Of a stretch of DNA of 64,000 bases, positions 50,588 through 60,967 are shown piece by piece. A program made the position numbers and the translations under genes. The DNA comes from an uncultured Porphyromonas sp. Its GTDB lineage: Bacteria; Bacteroidota; Bacteroidia; Bacteroidales; Porphyromonadaceae. The notes below the pieces were generated by a model. The model did not search any database. It saw only the letters and a list, made by a program, of their open reading frames with translations, and was not told the DNA's origin. The stretch's first letter is position 1. Every line of letters starts with the position of its first letter. Location of the stretch: the NCBI RefSeq assembly GCF_902489635.1, contig NZ_CABUAN010000001.1, forward strand, positions 1-64,000, written 5' to 3'.

Positions 50588-51739
50588 ATGCACGTACTCC
50601 TCTATACGCTCTTCATACAACTCATAGGTATCCTCTACCTCGTGTGGCGTGGAGGGCAGGCGGTGCCTCGTGGCTGGTGGCGACGGTCGCTGCGTGGGGT
50701 GCTACTGGCCGACCTGCTCTTCGTCCTTGTGGTCGTTTTGCTGCGCCATCAGCTCTCATCGGCGTTGCTCACCTTTAGCATCGTCTTCGTCTGCTCGTGG
50801 GCTTTCGTACTCCTATATATAGTACCGCTAGCACTCCTGATCAATGGCGGACGACTACTCTACAAGCGCATCACGGGGCAAACGCTTCGCGCACGGCTCG
50901 GCGATACGGGATACCAGCGAGCTAAGTGGGTTCTCTTTTTCGTAATGGTAGCGATCTCGGCAATCCTCATGATGTATGGCTACCAGCAGGCTGCGACACC
51001 GCACATAGTGGAGCATAAAGTGGAGCTGACCAAGCCGCTAGGTGCTGATCGGGAACATCTGCGGGTGCTCTTCGTGTCGGACCTCCACTTTAGCGAAACG
51101 ATCGGCCGACCCTTTGCAGAGCGGCTCCTAGAGCTTTACAAAAAGACAGATCCTGACTTGATGCTCGTAGGTGGGGATATCTTTGACTACTACCCCGACC
51201 TCGCATATCTAGACAGCATCCCCGAGATTATGCAGCAGATCACCCCGCCACTGGGCTGCTACTACGCACTGGGCAATCACGAGTATCGCTCCGATATGGC
51301 AAAGAAAAAGGCCTGGATCAAGCTCGTCGGGGGCATCCTCCTCGTGGACTCTATTGCAACGCCTGGCGGAGCGGTGACGCTCATTGGGCGGGATGACTAT
51401 ACGCAGCGTGGGCGGGCTACGCTTTCCGAATTGGTCCACCAGATACCGCAAGAGAGCCAGCAACTACCGCGCATCCTCTTCGAGCATCAGCCGAGACAGT
51501 TAGACAGCCTCGCAAGCAACGGCATTGACTTGGCACTATATGGGCACACCCACGACGGACAGATCTTCCCCTTCTCCCTACTGGTGCGTGCTTACTATCC
51601 GATAGCGCACGGCTGGACCGAGCGATACGGCACGCCTGTCTACGTCTCTAGTGGATATGGTGCTGCGGGGCCGGCGATGAGGCTTTTTACCAATAGCGAG
51701 GTGGTTGTCTTCGACTTGTACAGCACTAGCAAGCAATAA
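50588..51739 (+). CDS. Membrane-anchored metallophosphoesterase
   Basis: The 383-residue protein has about four N-terminal membrane segments (to about residue 135) and then a calcineurin-like phosphoesterase domain. All metal-ligand motifs are visible: FVSDLHFSE, GGDIFDY, GNHEY and YGHTHDGQ. This YkuE/YaeI-like class is associated with lipid-linked or envelope phosphoester substrates, but the substrate is not determined. It follows the MATE gene after 11 bases, and the hemH start lies near its stop codon, so the three may be one transcript. Confidence 0.9.
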   Translation: MHVLLYTLFIQLIGILYLVWRGGQAVPRGWWRRSLRGVLLADLLFVLVVVLLRHQLSSALLTFSIVFVCSWAFVLLYIVPLALLINGGRLLYKRITGQTLRARLGDTGYQRAKWVLFFVMVAISAILMMYGYQQAATPHIVEHKVELTKPLGADREHLRVLFVSDLHFSETIGRPFAERLLELYKKTDPDLMLVGGDIFDYYPDLAYLDSIPEIMQQITPPLGCYYALGNHEYRSDMAKKKAWIKLVGGILLVDSIATPGGAVTLIGRDDYTQRGRATLSELVHQIPQESQQLPRILFEHQPRQLDSLASNGIDLALYGHTHDGQIFPFSLLVRAYYPIAHGWTERYGTPVYVSSGYGAAGPAMRLFTNSEVVVFDLYSTSKQ

Positions 51740-51743
51740 AGCC

Positions 51744-52733
51744 TTGGCACAGCAGATCATACTACTGACCAATACGGGCTCTCCACGGACGGCCAACGAG
51801 GAGGATGTGCGAAGATACCTGCGGGAGTTTCTCACCGATGGGGACATCATCTCCGTGCCCTATCTGATGCGACAACTACTGGTACGGGGTATCATCGTGC
51901 CACGTCGCACGCACTTCTCATCAGAGCGGTATCATCGTCTCTTGGCACTCTCCGATGGGGTCATGCCTCTGCCCGCAGAGATGCAACGACTCGCAGAGCA
52001 AGTCGCTCAGCTGACGCAGCTCCCGACGCTCTATACGCCACGCTATGCACAGACAAGCCGCGCTGAGTGGGGCGAGCGTATCGCCCAGCTTGTCGGTACA
52101 GACGATGTGGAGGTGCTACTGCTCCCGCTTTTCCCTCAGTACACAAGGAGCAATGCGGGGAGTGCTATCACCTACTTCTCGGATCTGCCCAAGCCTACTG
52201 GCGGGGAGTACAAGACGACTGTGCTGACTCCGTGGGGTACCGACGCGCACTATATCCAGCAATTGGCCGATCTGCTCCAACGGCATGTAGATACGAGCGA
52301 CAGCACCTACCACTACATCGCCTCCTATCATAGTATCCCCGAGGCGCATCAGAAGTACGACCAGACGCACGGCTGGGACTACCATGCGCAGTGTGTCGCT
52401 ACGCTACAAGCGGTGGTCAGCAGGCTAGGCGTACCTGAGGAGCGTGTCCATCTCACCTTCCACTCCGCTATGGGACATGGGCGCTGGCTAGAGCCGACGC
52501 TCGTCAGCGAACTGCAAGAGCTCGCCGCACAGGGCGTTCATCGCGCCGTACTCTTTAGTCCTAGCTTTGTCGCAGATTGCTTGGAGACAAAGCTCGATCT
52601 AGAGCTAGAGGCTCATGAGCTATTCCTCGCAGCCGGTGGCGAAGAGCTTATCTACGTCCCCTGTCTCTCCACGCACCCCGATAGTGGTGCGCTCATCGCC
52701 AGCTTAGTCGAGCGGGTACAACGGCAACGCTAG
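51744..52733 (+). CDS. hemH: Ferrochelatase
   Basis: The enzyme inserts iron into the porphyrin ring to form haem. The sequence has the family start IILLTNTGSPRT, the catalytic His region IASYHSIPEAH, and SPSFVADCLETKLDLE with the conserved DCLET acidic motif, ending in a YVPCLS segment. I place the start at the TTG at 51744, giving 329 residues with the normal N-terminus. A TTG at 51705 inside the preceding gene would add 13 unrelated residues. No other haem-synthesis gene is nearby, which fits the partial pathways known in some Porphyromonas species, where late steps use scavenged porphyrin. Confidence 0.9.
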   Translation: MAQQIILLTNTGSPRTANEEDVRRYLREFLTDGDIISVPYLMRQLLVRGIIVPRRTHFSSERYHRLLALSDGVMPLPAEMQRLAEQVAQLTQLPTLYTPRYAQTSRAEWGERIAQLVGTDDVEVLLLPLFPQYTRSNAGSAITYFSDLPKPTGGEYKTTVLTPWGTDAHYIQQLADLLQRHVDTSDSTYHYIASYHSIPEAHQKYDQTHGWDYHAQCVATLQAVVSRLGVPEERVHLTFHSAMGHGRWLEPTLVSELQELAAQGVHRAVLFSPSFVADCLETKLDLELEAHELFLAAGGEELIYVPCLSTHPDSGALIASLVERVQRQR

Positions 52734-52778
52734 CCAGCACAATGGTGTGACAGCCTGACGCCAACAAATTAGACGCTA

Positions 52779-52802
52779 CTGGGGATCGCTCACCGATCCC
52801 AA
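52779..52802 (+). terminator. Hairpin after hemH
   Basis: GGGATCG (52782-52788) pairs with CGATCCC (52794-52800), a perfect 7-bp stem with a 5-nt loop. No T run follows, so termination is uncertain. Confidence 0.45.
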
Positions 52803-53118
52803 TACCTAGCTATTAGTAGAGATGTGGCACGGCTCCAAGGTGAGCCGACACATCAATGCCGCAAATCTTACGAGCGACCCTTTGTGGGGGAAAACGAGAC
52901 GTGTAACCCTTTGTGGGGACGCACGGCTCGTGCGTCCGTCCCCGTTAAAGTCTCGATGCAGTAACCTTTGACACAACGGACGCCCTCCCACTAGACACTA
53001 GCCGAGCGTCCCCCTACCAGCCATTACTCGTGAGATTTGCGAGGTGTAGGGATGCTCTCTTTTGCTTGTTTGTATCTTTTCGAGTATCTTCGGGGTATCA
53101 AAGAAACTAGATTGTATT
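52803..53118. other. Intergenic spacer before the alpha-2-macroglobulin-like gene
   Basis: It contains one REP-like palindrome (next entry). A possible promoter for the downstream gene includes TATCTTTT at 53073-53080, a near match to the -7 box. No reading frame is credible. Confidence 0.45.
52917..52937. repeat. REP-like palindrome, family E, copy 3
   Basis: GGACGCACG (52917-52925) pairs with CGTGCGTCC (52929-52937) around a 3-nt loop, with further partial pairing of GGGG and CCCC outside. The prefix aaccctttgt matches copy 1 at 18604-18637. Confidence 0.85.
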
Positions 53119-56100
53119 ATGAGACTTCGCACCACACTATCTATATTGTTTGCCACCTTACTATCTGTCACTATGACTATGGCACAGCAACCAACCAAAT
53201 CTAGCCAAGCTCTCTACAAGGAGCTACAGGATTTACAGAAGAAGCGGCTACCGACACAGACACTCTCCTGCGCCGAGCGACTCGCCACTCAGGCTCTCCG
53301 TGAGGGCAATCTCAACTACACCATCGAGGCTCTGGAGGCGCACAAGACGGCTCTTCGCAGACTAGACTACAACCGTCTGCTGGAGCAGTTTCCCCTACTC
53401 CACACCACGTGGCAAGGACGCAATAAGTTGTCGGTGCGAGATCAGCGCTTCCTCGCTCTATACATAGCATGGGAGTATATCGACAAGAGCTCTGATTGGA
53501 GCTTTAGGTCAGAGGGACTAAGCCTCACGACCCAAGAGCAAGACAGTGTCACGCCTCGCTACTGGAGTGAGGCGGACTATATGAAAGCTATCGATCCGCT
53601 ACTGGAGATAGCTTTCGCTCCCAGTGCTGAGCTCTACAAGGTGATACCACGGCAAGAAGCGAAGCAACTACCCGATGCGCTTTACGCTAATCGCCTTCCC
53701 GAAGAGGGTAACTATACGTTTATAAGCCACCTGCTGAAGGCTCTACCCCTCTCCCAGTTGCAGAAGCTAGAGCAGCAAGTCGGACGCACACAAACTTGGT
53801 CGGATCGGATTGGCTCGCTCATAACGGAAGATCAACTCCAGCAAGCGGACGAGGGGGCTAGGCTCTACGCCCTTTATCAAGCGGTAACCCTCGAGGAGAC
53901 AACCCGTGGCGCAACTCTCAGTACCGTAGCGGAGCAATTAGAAGGCTTACTCCAGCAGAGTCAGCAGATGCACCTTGAGACGATGGAGATATACAAGCGA
54001 CTCTTCCAATACTACTATGCCAACGGCTCTGACCCTCTGCGTGCCTACCACTTCATCACGCCTTACCTGGAGTGGCTAGACAAGCAGGGCAAGTACTCTG
54101 AGTTCTGTAAAGGTATCCGCCGACAACTGTTTACGCCACAGGAAAGCATCTCTCTGACTAGCTTTATCTTGGCCGACCATCGGGGAATGGTAAAGGTGGA
54201 GCTGGCCAATGTGGAGCGACTGGAGCTCAAGCTCTTTGCGCTTACGCCACAAGACGCTATCAAGACGAAAAGAAGCTCTATTCCCGAGCAAGCCAAGCTC
54301 GTCTGGAGTCACACACATCAGGGGAAGCAAGGTCTAGAGGCGATGGTGCACCAGAGCGACTCGATAGAGCTTCCCACCCTGCCCACGGGACACTATCGCC
54401 TGCAAGTAGTCTTTCATCGCACAGCTGAAGCAAAACAGATAAAGTACGTGAAGCAGACGAAGACCCTTGCTTACGACTGCACCGTAAGCGACCTATGGAC
54501 GCTGGATCTAGGCAACGGAACAACTCAACTGCTGAATGCCCTAACGGGGCAGGCACAGACGGCGCCCATACAGCTGTGGAGCTATGGGGACAAGCGCTCA
54601 GGGTGGCACTCGAACTATAAGCCTACACTAGACAAGATTGGCGAGCGAACACCCGACAAGCTCGGCATCTTTGCAACACCTAGGCAGGCTCAGCGACAGC
54701 GTGCTGAAGCTTTTCGGGTGGAGAGTGCAGACCATCGGTTGCTCTTACCCTTATGTAACGATTGGTATGGCTACCGTGGCGAGCGTGGCACTTTTCAGCT
54801 ATCCAAGACGGTAAGCACGGCGCTCCTACAGACAGATAGAAGTATCTATGAGCTGGGTGATGAGATTCAGCTTTACGCTGTCGCTTACCGAAGGGGCTAC
54901 GACCCGAAGCAAGCGATGGTGCTGCCCAAGCTTGACCTGACTATCGAGTTATACACGCCACAGGACGATATGATCGACTCGATCACAGTCCAGACTGATC
55001 AGTGGGGACGTCTCCATGCGACCCTCCAGCTTCCCAAAGAGGCGATGACGGGCGGCTACACCATTGAGGTCTCTTGTGATAGCGATCTAGATGATTTCGC
55101 TGACAATACGACAACCATTCACGTAGCGGAGTATAAGCGTCCGAGCTTTAAGGGTGCCTTGACCCTGCCCGAGGTGGCTATGAAGCTGGGAGACACGATT
55201 ACCGTTCGTGGCTCTGCAATGACTTACAGTGGCTATCCGCTCGCAGAGGCATCTGTAGCCTACAGCGTGACGGGAAGCTATAGGAACTGGTTGTTTGATG
55301 AGGGTGTTCCCGATCAGTTACTCACCTCTGACACGCTCCAGGTCAATGAGCAGGATGGGAGCTTTGAGTTTCCGATTACCCTCTCAGACTTACGCACCGA
55401 GGCTATGCGTCAGAACACGCAACATTGGGCAGTTCACACCTACCGCATAGAGGTAACCATCACGGCACCCAGTGGCGAGACGCAGCGACTGGAGCGATCT
55501 GTTTGGATCGGCTCGAAACCTGTATATATGGAGTATGAGGGGGCGGATACCTTCTTCAAGGGAGAGCAAAAGGACGCTCAACCTTTTACCATCCATGTGA
55601 CCAACGAGGACGATGCTCCCATAGCCACAACGCTAGAGCTACGACTCACCTCGCTCGCTGACACGACAAGCTCTTGGTCGGTGGAGGTGCCAGCCAACGA
55701 GAAGCTACACCTGCCCGCTGAGTGGCTTCGACTACCTTCGGGCTCCTACCGCTTGACTTACATTTATCACGATAAGAGGGGCGAGACGCTAGCGAAGGAG
55801 CAAGAGATTGTTCTCTTTGCAGAGCGTGACAAGCATCTATCAATACAAAGTACGCTGTGGGCGGCTTCGCCCTCGGAGGAATACCCACGAGGTGGCGCAC
55901 CTACGATATACTATGCCAGCAATGAGAGCCAGCAGTCAATCTACTACGTCATCAATACGGTAGACCAGCCCGCTATCTACGGACAGCTCCCCGCGCTCCC
56001 CGCTCAGCAGGTAGGACGCTGGCAGCCGACGCTCCCCAAGAGTGTCGACCCGAAGGGGCAGATCTGCATAGAGCTGTACTGCGTGCGCGACGGACGCTAC

Positions 56101-58908
56101 ACCTCTCAGAGCTTAGAGTATCGCTATACGGCTGACCAGCCGACCCTGCAGCTCTCGTGGATTGAGATGCCCGACAAGCTTCTCGCTGGCGAGACCCACA
56201 CGTGGCAAGCTCGCCTCACGTACAGCGATGGCACGCCTGCTCGTCGCATCCCCGTCATGGCGTGGATGTATGACGCTGCCTTGGAGAGCCTGCGCTCGCA
56301 CAGCATCCGCCGCCTGACTCAATACAGACCGCTTTACCCTCAGAATGTCAGTCTTAACCCTTGCTTCCGATTTGGCCTAGAGGAGGACACGCCAATGGGT
56401 TATGATGCGCTTTCTGGTGCGCTTTCTGGTGCGGTTTATGGTGCTAGAGTAAGCGTTCCGCCGATGATGGCTCTTGCTAAGAACGAATCCTTAGTAGACG
56501 ATGACCTAGAGCTTGCCTATGACGAAGCCGGAGCAAAAACAGAGAGCAGCAACAGACTAGAAGAGGTGGTGGTCACTGGCTTCGCCGCGCCTATTTTGCG
56601 GAAGGACTTCTCTCAGACCGCCTTCTTCCTAGCAGACCTCTACACCGACGACGAGGGCGTTGTCACCTTTACGGGCAAGATGCCCGAAGCACTCTCCAGC
56701 TATCGCCTTGCGCTCTTTGGCTACGACAGCCGACTGACGGACTGCGCCGCAACGACTGACATCAAGAGCTACCGCCAGCTGATGGTTGAAACGTTACAGC
56801 CACGCTTCCTCATGCAGGGAGACCAAGCTTACCTGACGGGGGCGATTCGCAACCTCACCGAGGAGCCGCTCCGTGGCAACCTTCGACTAGTTCTCTACGA
56901 TGCTCTGGCGGCGGACAGCACGGCGACACCGCTTGCCGACGGCATGCAGGAGCTCGCTCTCACCATTCCCGCCAGTGGTGTGGCGCCCTACGCCATCGCC
57001 CTGCCCGCTCTGTCTGATCTCTCGGCACTGCGGGTGCAGGTCTACTTCGTCAGCGACTCACTTAGCGATGGCGAGGAGTACGTCATCCCCGTACAGCCAG
57101 CGACGGTACGCACCGTCGAGAGTATCCCCTTCGCATGGGACAAGCAGGCGAGCTACTCCTACCCGCTCAGCGCGTTGCTCGGGCAGGCAAGCGATCCGTC
57201 AGCTTCGCTACACTTACAGCTCTGGAGCAATCCACGCTACTTCGCCTTACAACAACTGCCGATCCTCTTTAACAATGAGGAGCGAGACGCGATCAATACG
57301 GTCCTACGCATCTACACTTTGACCCGTACGCAGCAACTGCTACGCCAGCCAGAGATAGCTCAGTGGGTTCAGGCACAAGCTCAGGCGACTGAGGGAGCCA
57401 ACAAGTTGACCAGCAACCGTGAGACCACACTCCTACCGCTAGACGAGACTCCTTGGCGTGCTACCGAGCGATGGCTAGACGGTGCGCAGGAACAGCTCTG
57501 GGCACTCTTCAAGGCACCCAATAAGCGCACCGCTACTAAGGACATAGCGCAGCTGAGCAACCTACAGACTGGTTCGGGAGACTGGTCGTGGTACCCCGAT
57601 ATGCCTAGCTCCTCTTACCTCACGCCGCTCATCCTCGACTACCTCGCAGCGGTCAGTGAGCTAGAGGAAAACGAAGAGATAACCGCCATGCTCTCTTGTG
57701 GTTGGCAGGCTTACGACCGCTCCACGACCAAGCTGATGCAAGAGATGAAGAAAGAGCTAGCCAAGAGCAAGCGGAAACCCACCATCCCCGCATGGGGTGC
57801 CGAGTGGCTCTACCTCTCCTACCGCTGGCGTGACGCTAAGGCTCTGCAAAAGGACCCGACCACGAAGGCTCTCATCGACTACCTCACGCCACTCCTCGTC
57901 AAAGAGGCGCAGCAGCTCCCCCTCTACGCCCTACCGCAAGCAGCCTACACGCTCTGCAAGCTGGGCAACGTAGCGCAAGCACGACAGCTCGCCGAGATAC
58001 TGCACGACCATCTATCCTACGAAGCGGCTCAGGGAGCTTTCTTTGCCAACACCCTCGTTGGTGGTTACTTCTGGCGAGACCGCTCTATGTCGCTACAGCG
58101 AGAGACCATTGAGCTCTTCGAGCTGCTAGGTCTCTATCCCGACACAGTACAGCAGATGCGTCGCTGGGCGATGGAGTACCTACGCACCAATCTGCGCGCC
58201 TCCAACCTCACGCAGCTAGAGCTCCTGCTCACGCTCCTAGAGGACGGCGCTGGGGAAACGGCTACGCACGACCAGGTGACCATCTCCATACCTCTTGCCG
58301 ATGGTACGACCGAGCGCATCGAGACCAACTCCTACTGCGGACTACAATACAAGCCTAGCCAACTAGACCGCACGGGTAGCATCGTCATCACACACAGCGA
58401 CCCGCAAGCTATCCTCTGGGGTGGCATCCTAAGCGTTGGCGAGAAGCCACTTAGCGAAGTGTCCGAGCGGCAAGGTGAACTGATGATCGAGAGCAAGACT
58501 TACGTTCGTGAAGAGATCAACGGTCAACTGCAAGAGCGTCCCATCCAGTCTGGCGAGAAGCTCACCGTCGGGACTATCCTCATCACGAAGCTTCGCATAA
58601 CAACCCGTCGTGACCTAGACTTCGTCACCATACGAGACATGCGTCCCGCATGCTGTGAACCGCTAGAGCAGCTCAGTCACTACGAGTGGCAGGGCGGTCT
58701 AGGCTACTACGTCGAGGCACGCCACTATGCGCAGATATACCATATTAATAGCCTACTTCGTGGCTCCTACGAGATTAGCTACGAGCAGAGTGTGGTACGT
58801 CCAGGCACCTACCAGCGTGGTATCACGCAGGCTCAGTGCGCTTACGCTACCGAGTACTCCGCACAGACCGCTATGCCAACCCCTTACATCGTAATAGCAA
58901 ATGATTGA
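53119..58908 (+). CDS. Giant alpha-2-macroglobulin-like surface or periplasmic protein
   Basis: From the ATG at 53119 the protein is 1929 residues with a signal peptide (MRLRTTLSILFATLLSVTMTMAQ). An MG2 domain lies near residues 570-650 (TDRSIYELGDEIQLYAVAYR) and the A2M domain near 1165-1250 (FFLADLYTDDEGVVTFTGKM). A thioester-domain-like helical region, about 1330-1650, contains SGDWSWYPDMPSSSYLTPLI. No CxEQ thioester is present, so it cannot trap proteases covalently. It resembles the YfaS-type proteins and may act as a protease inhibitor or envelope defence factor. Just before the A2M domain, at about residue 1148, is LEEVVVTGF, like a TonB box, and a 12-nt tandem triplet (56409-56444) encodes ALSG-ALSG-AVYG. 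Codons upstream of 53119 lack a signal peptide and are not used. Confidence 0.88.
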   Translation: MRLRTTLSILFATLLSVTMTMAQQPTKSSQALYKELQDLQKKRLPTQTLSCAERLATQALREGNLNYTIEALEAHKTALRRLDYNRLLEQFPLLHTTWQGRNKLSVRDQRFLALYIAWEYIDKSSDWSFRSEGLSLTTQEQDSVTPRYWSEADYMKAIDPLLEIAFAPSAELYKVIPRQEAKQLPDALYANRLPEEGNYTFISHLLKALPLSQLQKLEQQVGRTQTWSDRIGSLITEDQLQQADEGARLYALYQAVTLEETTRGATLSTVAEQLEGLLQQSQQMHLETMEIYKRLFQYYYANGSDPLRAYHFITPYLEWLDKQGKYSEFCKGIRRQLFTPQESISLTSFILADHRGMVKVELANVERLELKLFALTPQDAIKTKRSSIPEQAKLVWSHTHQGKQGLEAMVHQSDSIELPTLPTGHYRLQVVFHRTAEAKQIKYVKQTKTLAYDCTVSDLWTLDLGNGTTQLLNALTGQAQTAPIQLWSYGDKRSGWHSNYKPTLDKIGERTPDKLGIFATPRQAQRQRAEAFRVESADHRLLLPLCNDWYGYRGERGTFQLSKTVSTALLQTDRSIYELGDEIQLYAVAYRRGYDPKQAMVLPKLDLTIELYTPQDDMIDSITVQTDQWGRLHATLQLPKEAMTGGYTIEVSCDSDLDDFADNTTTIHVAEYKRPSFKGALTLPEVAMKLGDTITVRGSAMTYSGYPLAEASVAYSVTGSYRNWLFDEGVPDQLLTSDTLQVNEQDGSFEFPITLSDLRTEAMRQNTQHWAVHTYRIEVTITAPSGETQRLERSVWIGSKPVYMEYEGADTFFKGEQKDAQPFTIHVTNEDDAPIATTLELRLTSLADTTSSWSVEVPANEKLHLPAEWLRLPSGSYRLTYIYHDKRGETLAKEQEIVLFAERDKHLSIQSTLWAASPSEEYPRGGAPTIYYASNESQQSIYYVINTVDQPAIYGQLPALPAQQVGRWQPTLPKSVDPKGQICIELYCVRDGRYTSQSLEYRYTADQPTLQLSWIEMPDKLLAGETHTWQARLTYSDGTPARRIPVMAWMYDAALESLRSHSIRRLTQYRPLYPQNVSLNPCFRFGLEEDTPMGYDALSGALSGAVYGARVSVPPMMALAKNESLVDDDLELAYDEAGAKTESSNRLEEVVVTGFAAPILRKDFSQTAFFLADLYTDDEGVVTFTGKMPEALSSYRLALFGYDSRLTDCAATTDIKSYRQLMVETLQPRFLMQGDQAYLTGAIRNLTEEPLRGNLRLVLYDALAADSTATPLADGMQELALTIPASGVAPYAIALPALSDLSALRVQVYFVSDSLSDGEEYVIPVQPATVRTVESIPFAWDKQASYSYPLSALLGQASDPSASLHLQLWSNPRYFALQQLPILFNNEERDAINTVLRIYTLTRTQQLLRQPEIAQWVQAQAQATEGANKLTSNRETTLLPLDETPWRATERWLDGAQEQLWALFKAPNKRTATKDIAQLSNLQTGSGDWSWYPDMPSSSYLTPLILDYLAAVSELEENEEITAMLSCGWQAYDRSTTKLMQEMKKELAKSKRKPTIPAWGAEWLYLSYRWRDAKALQKDPTTKALIDYLTPLLVKEAQQLPLYALPQAAYTLCKLGNVAQARQLAEILHDHLSYEAAQGAFFANTLVGGYFWRDRSMSLQRETIELFELLGLYPDTVQQMRRWAMEYLRTNLRASNLTQLELLLTLLEDGAGETATHDQVTISIPLADGTTERIETNSYCGLQYKPSQLDRTGSIVITHSDPQAILWGGILSVGEKPLSEVSERQGELMIESKTYVREEINGQLQERPIQSGEKLTVGTILITKLRITTRRDLDFVTIRDMRPACCEPLEQLSHYEWQGGLGYYVEARHYAQIYHINSLLRGSYEISYEQSVVRPGTYQRGITQAQCAYATEYSAQTAMPTPYIVIAND

Positions 58909-59461
58909 CCCCATACAGATCATCGAGCGTTACTACCCTACCGACACGGTCGGCTACCGCATCCTGCTGACCCACAGCCAGCAGGTTGCCGAGCTGGCGC
59001 TTGAAGTTGTACGTCAGCACCCCGAGCTAGCGTGCGACGAGCGATTTGTCTACGAGGGAGCCATGCTCCACGACATCGGCATCTACCTCACCGACGCCCC
59101 CACGATCGGTTGCTACGGCACCGAGCCCTACCTACGGCACGGCTACCTTGGTGGCGAGCTACTACGCAAGCTAGGTCTAGAGCGTCATGCGCAGGTTGCC
59201 GAGCGGCACACCGGCACAGGACTAGACAGCGAGACCATCCGCGCTCGAGGACTGGACCTCCCGACCGACCGCCTCTATATGCCCCAGAGCATCGAGGAGC
59301 GGGTCATCTGCTATGCCGATAAGTTTTACTCCAAGAGCCAGATAGAGCATCAGAAGCCCCTGGAGAAGGTTCGCGCCTCGCTCGCCAAGTATGGCGCCGA
59401 CTCCTTAGCGCGCTTCGACGAGATGCACCAGCAGTTTCAGGTGCCCAGCACATTAGTCTAA
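58901..59461 (+). CDS. HD-domain hydrolase, YqeK/HDIG-like
   Basis: The 186-residue protein has an HD metal-dependent phosphohydrolase fold with [17 protein letters not shown] carrying the paired His-Asp, an upstream His, and a downstream [15 protein letters not shown] that completes the metal site. Substrates of such stand-alone HD proteins are often nucleotides, but none can be assigned here. Its start codon overlaps the stop of the giant macroglobulin-like gene by eight bases, so the two are translationally coupled. engB follows after 37 bases. Confidence 0.87.
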   Translation: MIDPIQIIERYYPTDTVGYRILLTHSQQVAELALEVVRQHPELACDERFVYEGAMLHDIGIYLTDAPTIGCYGTEPYLRHGYLGGELLRKLGLERHAQVAERHTGTGLDSETIRARGLDLPTDRLYMPQSIEERVICYADKFYSKSQIEHQKPLEKVRASLAKYGADSLARFDEMHQQFQVPSTLV

Positions 59462-59498
59462 AGCACCTATCCATTCATCCTCCAAGACCCAAACCACA

Positions 59499-60110
59499 AT
59501 GTTAATACACTCCGCCACCTTCGTACAGAGCAGCCCTTCAGTAAAGTCCTGCCCCCAAAGCACACTACCCGAGTACGCCTTCATCGGGCGCTCCAACGTG
59601 GGCAAGTCCTCGCTCATCAACATGCTCACTGGGCACAAAGGGCTAGCGATGACCTCGCAAAAGCCGGGTAAGACGCAACTCATCAACCACTTCCTCATCA
59701 ATGAGTCGTGGCATCTCGTCGACCTGCCCGGCTACGGCTATGCACGTCGGAGCCTCGAGCAGCGGGAGCAGTTTCGCAAGCTAATCACCGAGTATGTCTC
59801 GAAGCGTGAGGCCTTGGTCAATCTCTTCGTCCTCGTGGACATACGCCATGAGCCACAGCGCATCGACCTCGAGTTTATCAACGAGATGGGCGAAAAAGGC
59901 ATCCCTTTCAGTATCGTCTTCACCAAAGCCGACAAGATCGGCAAGCAGGTACAGCGGGATGCTGTAGAGGCTTACCGATCTCGTCTACTAGAAGATTGGG
60001 AGGAGCTGCCGCCCCTCTTCGTAACCAGTGCATCGACTGGCATGGGGCGTGACGAACTCCTCGATTATATTGATCAGCTCAACCGTATGATAGGTGAGCT
60101 AGAGGGCTAA
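59499..60110 (+). CDS. engB: Ribosome-biogenesis GTPase EngB (YsxC)
   Basis: EngB is a small essential TRAFAC GTPase for 50S assembly. The 203-residue protein shows all motifs: [16 protein letters not shown] (P-loop), the switch region with G2 Thr in [17 protein letters not shown] (G3), FTKADK (G4) and TSASTGMG (G5). The length is standard. It overlaps the convergent outer-membrane protein gene by four bases at its stop codon. Confidence 0.96.
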   Translation: MLIHSATFVQSSPSVKSCPQSTLPEYAFIGRSNVGKSSLINMLTGHKGLAMTSQKPGKTQLINHFLINESWHLVDLPGYGYARRSLEQREQFRKLITEYVSKREALVNLFVLVDIRHEPQRIDLEFINEMGEKGIPFSIVFTKADKIGKQVQRDAVEAYRSRLLEDWEELPPLFVTSASTGMGRDELLDYIDQLNRMIGELEG

Positions 60111-60691
60111 AACTCCATCTCCAGTCCGAGCATCAGGTGCTCTGGCGTGAAAGAAAAGCCGAAGCCATTCGAAGGCACGTCAGGCTCCTCCCCGTGAAAG
60201 CTCTTACGATAGCCCAAGAATCCCAGACGCATACAGAGACACAAGCCCTCAGCAAGGTCTAGACAAGCGCCTGGACGCAAGCCCACCTCAAAGCCGTGGT
60301 GACCATCTCCGCCGCCATGGATCTCATAGTTGTACCCTACATTGCCGTCTAGATAGAGGTTGAAGGGGCCTTTATGCAGGTAGTAGTAGCGCACGAAGGG
60401 AGAGAGCGAAAACTCGTGCTGTAGCACCTTCTTACCATCCGTCTCTTGCGACTTCAGTCCATAGCCTGCGATAAGCCCCACAGCCCACGTGTCATTCAGG
60501 AAGTGACCTAGCTCAGGATTAAACTCTAGCGACGTCGTCTTGGCATCACTATTAACCCAAAAGCTAGCGACACCGCCCACGAACCACGATGCGTGGTCTT
60601 CGTGTTCATTCGTTGTAGTCTGTGCCTGTAGGGAGCCGCAGCTCCAGAGGAGGGCTAGTAGCCCTGCGAAAAGTGTAAACAGTTTCTTCAT
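60107..60691 (-). CDS. Small outer-membrane beta-barrel protein
   Basis: The 194-residue protein has a signal peptide ([22 protein letters not shown]). An OmpX/OmpW-like barrel of about eight strands follows, ending in the outer-membrane signature [12 protein letters not shown] with a terminal Phe. No function is evident. The gene is transcribed convergently to engB and overlaps its stop by four bases. A possible lipoprotein cysteine (SCGS) inside the signal region is not followed by a typical lipobox spacing, so ordinary signal-peptidase cleavage after QA is preferred. Confidence 0.8.
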   Translation of the reverse strand: MKKLFTLFAGLLALLWSCGSLQAQTTTNEHEDHASWFVGGVASFWVNSDAKTTSLEFNPELGHFLNDTWAVGLIAGYGLKSQETDGKKVLQHEFSLSPFVRYYYLHKGPFNLYLDGNVGYNYEIHGGGDGHHGFEVGLRPGACLDLAEGLCLCMRLGFLGYRKSFHGEEPDVPSNGFGFSFTPEHLMLGLEMEF

Positions 60692-60827
60692 GTTTAGTCG
60701 TATATGTGATTATTCGGGGGCAAAGGTCGGAATCTTTCAGAAGATACGCAATACCAATACCCTAAGATCGGTGGCAGTATCGGAGGCACTCTAGCAAGAA
60801 ACCGGTCTCCATGTGGATATTCAGAAA

Positions 60828-60967
60828 TCTCCGGGCAGAGAAAAACAATTCTCCACGTAGGAGAGAAATAAAACTTCGGAGGAATGAAATGAAACTTCGG
60901 AGGAATGAAATGAAACTTCGGAGGAAATGATTCGCGTCCACGTGGAGAATAAAGGATATCCACGTGG
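60828..60967. repeat. Composite 21/22-nt palindrome array, family A, copy 4 (inverted)
   Basis: It is in reverse orientation to copies 1-3. Three 21-nt units lie at 60865-60885, 60886-60906 and 60907-60927 (core GAAATGAAACTTCGGAGGAA). Exact CCACGTGG sites at 60938 and 60960 are 22 nt apart, with degenerate sites at about 60828 (CCATGTGG) and 60852 (CCACGTAGG). The neighbouring sequence from 60692 holds no gene. Confidence 0.9.

Noticed and set aside
53062..53118. Upstream start of the macroglobulin-like protein
   Set aside because: The extra 19 residues would hide a good signal peptide, which begins at the Met encoded at 53119.
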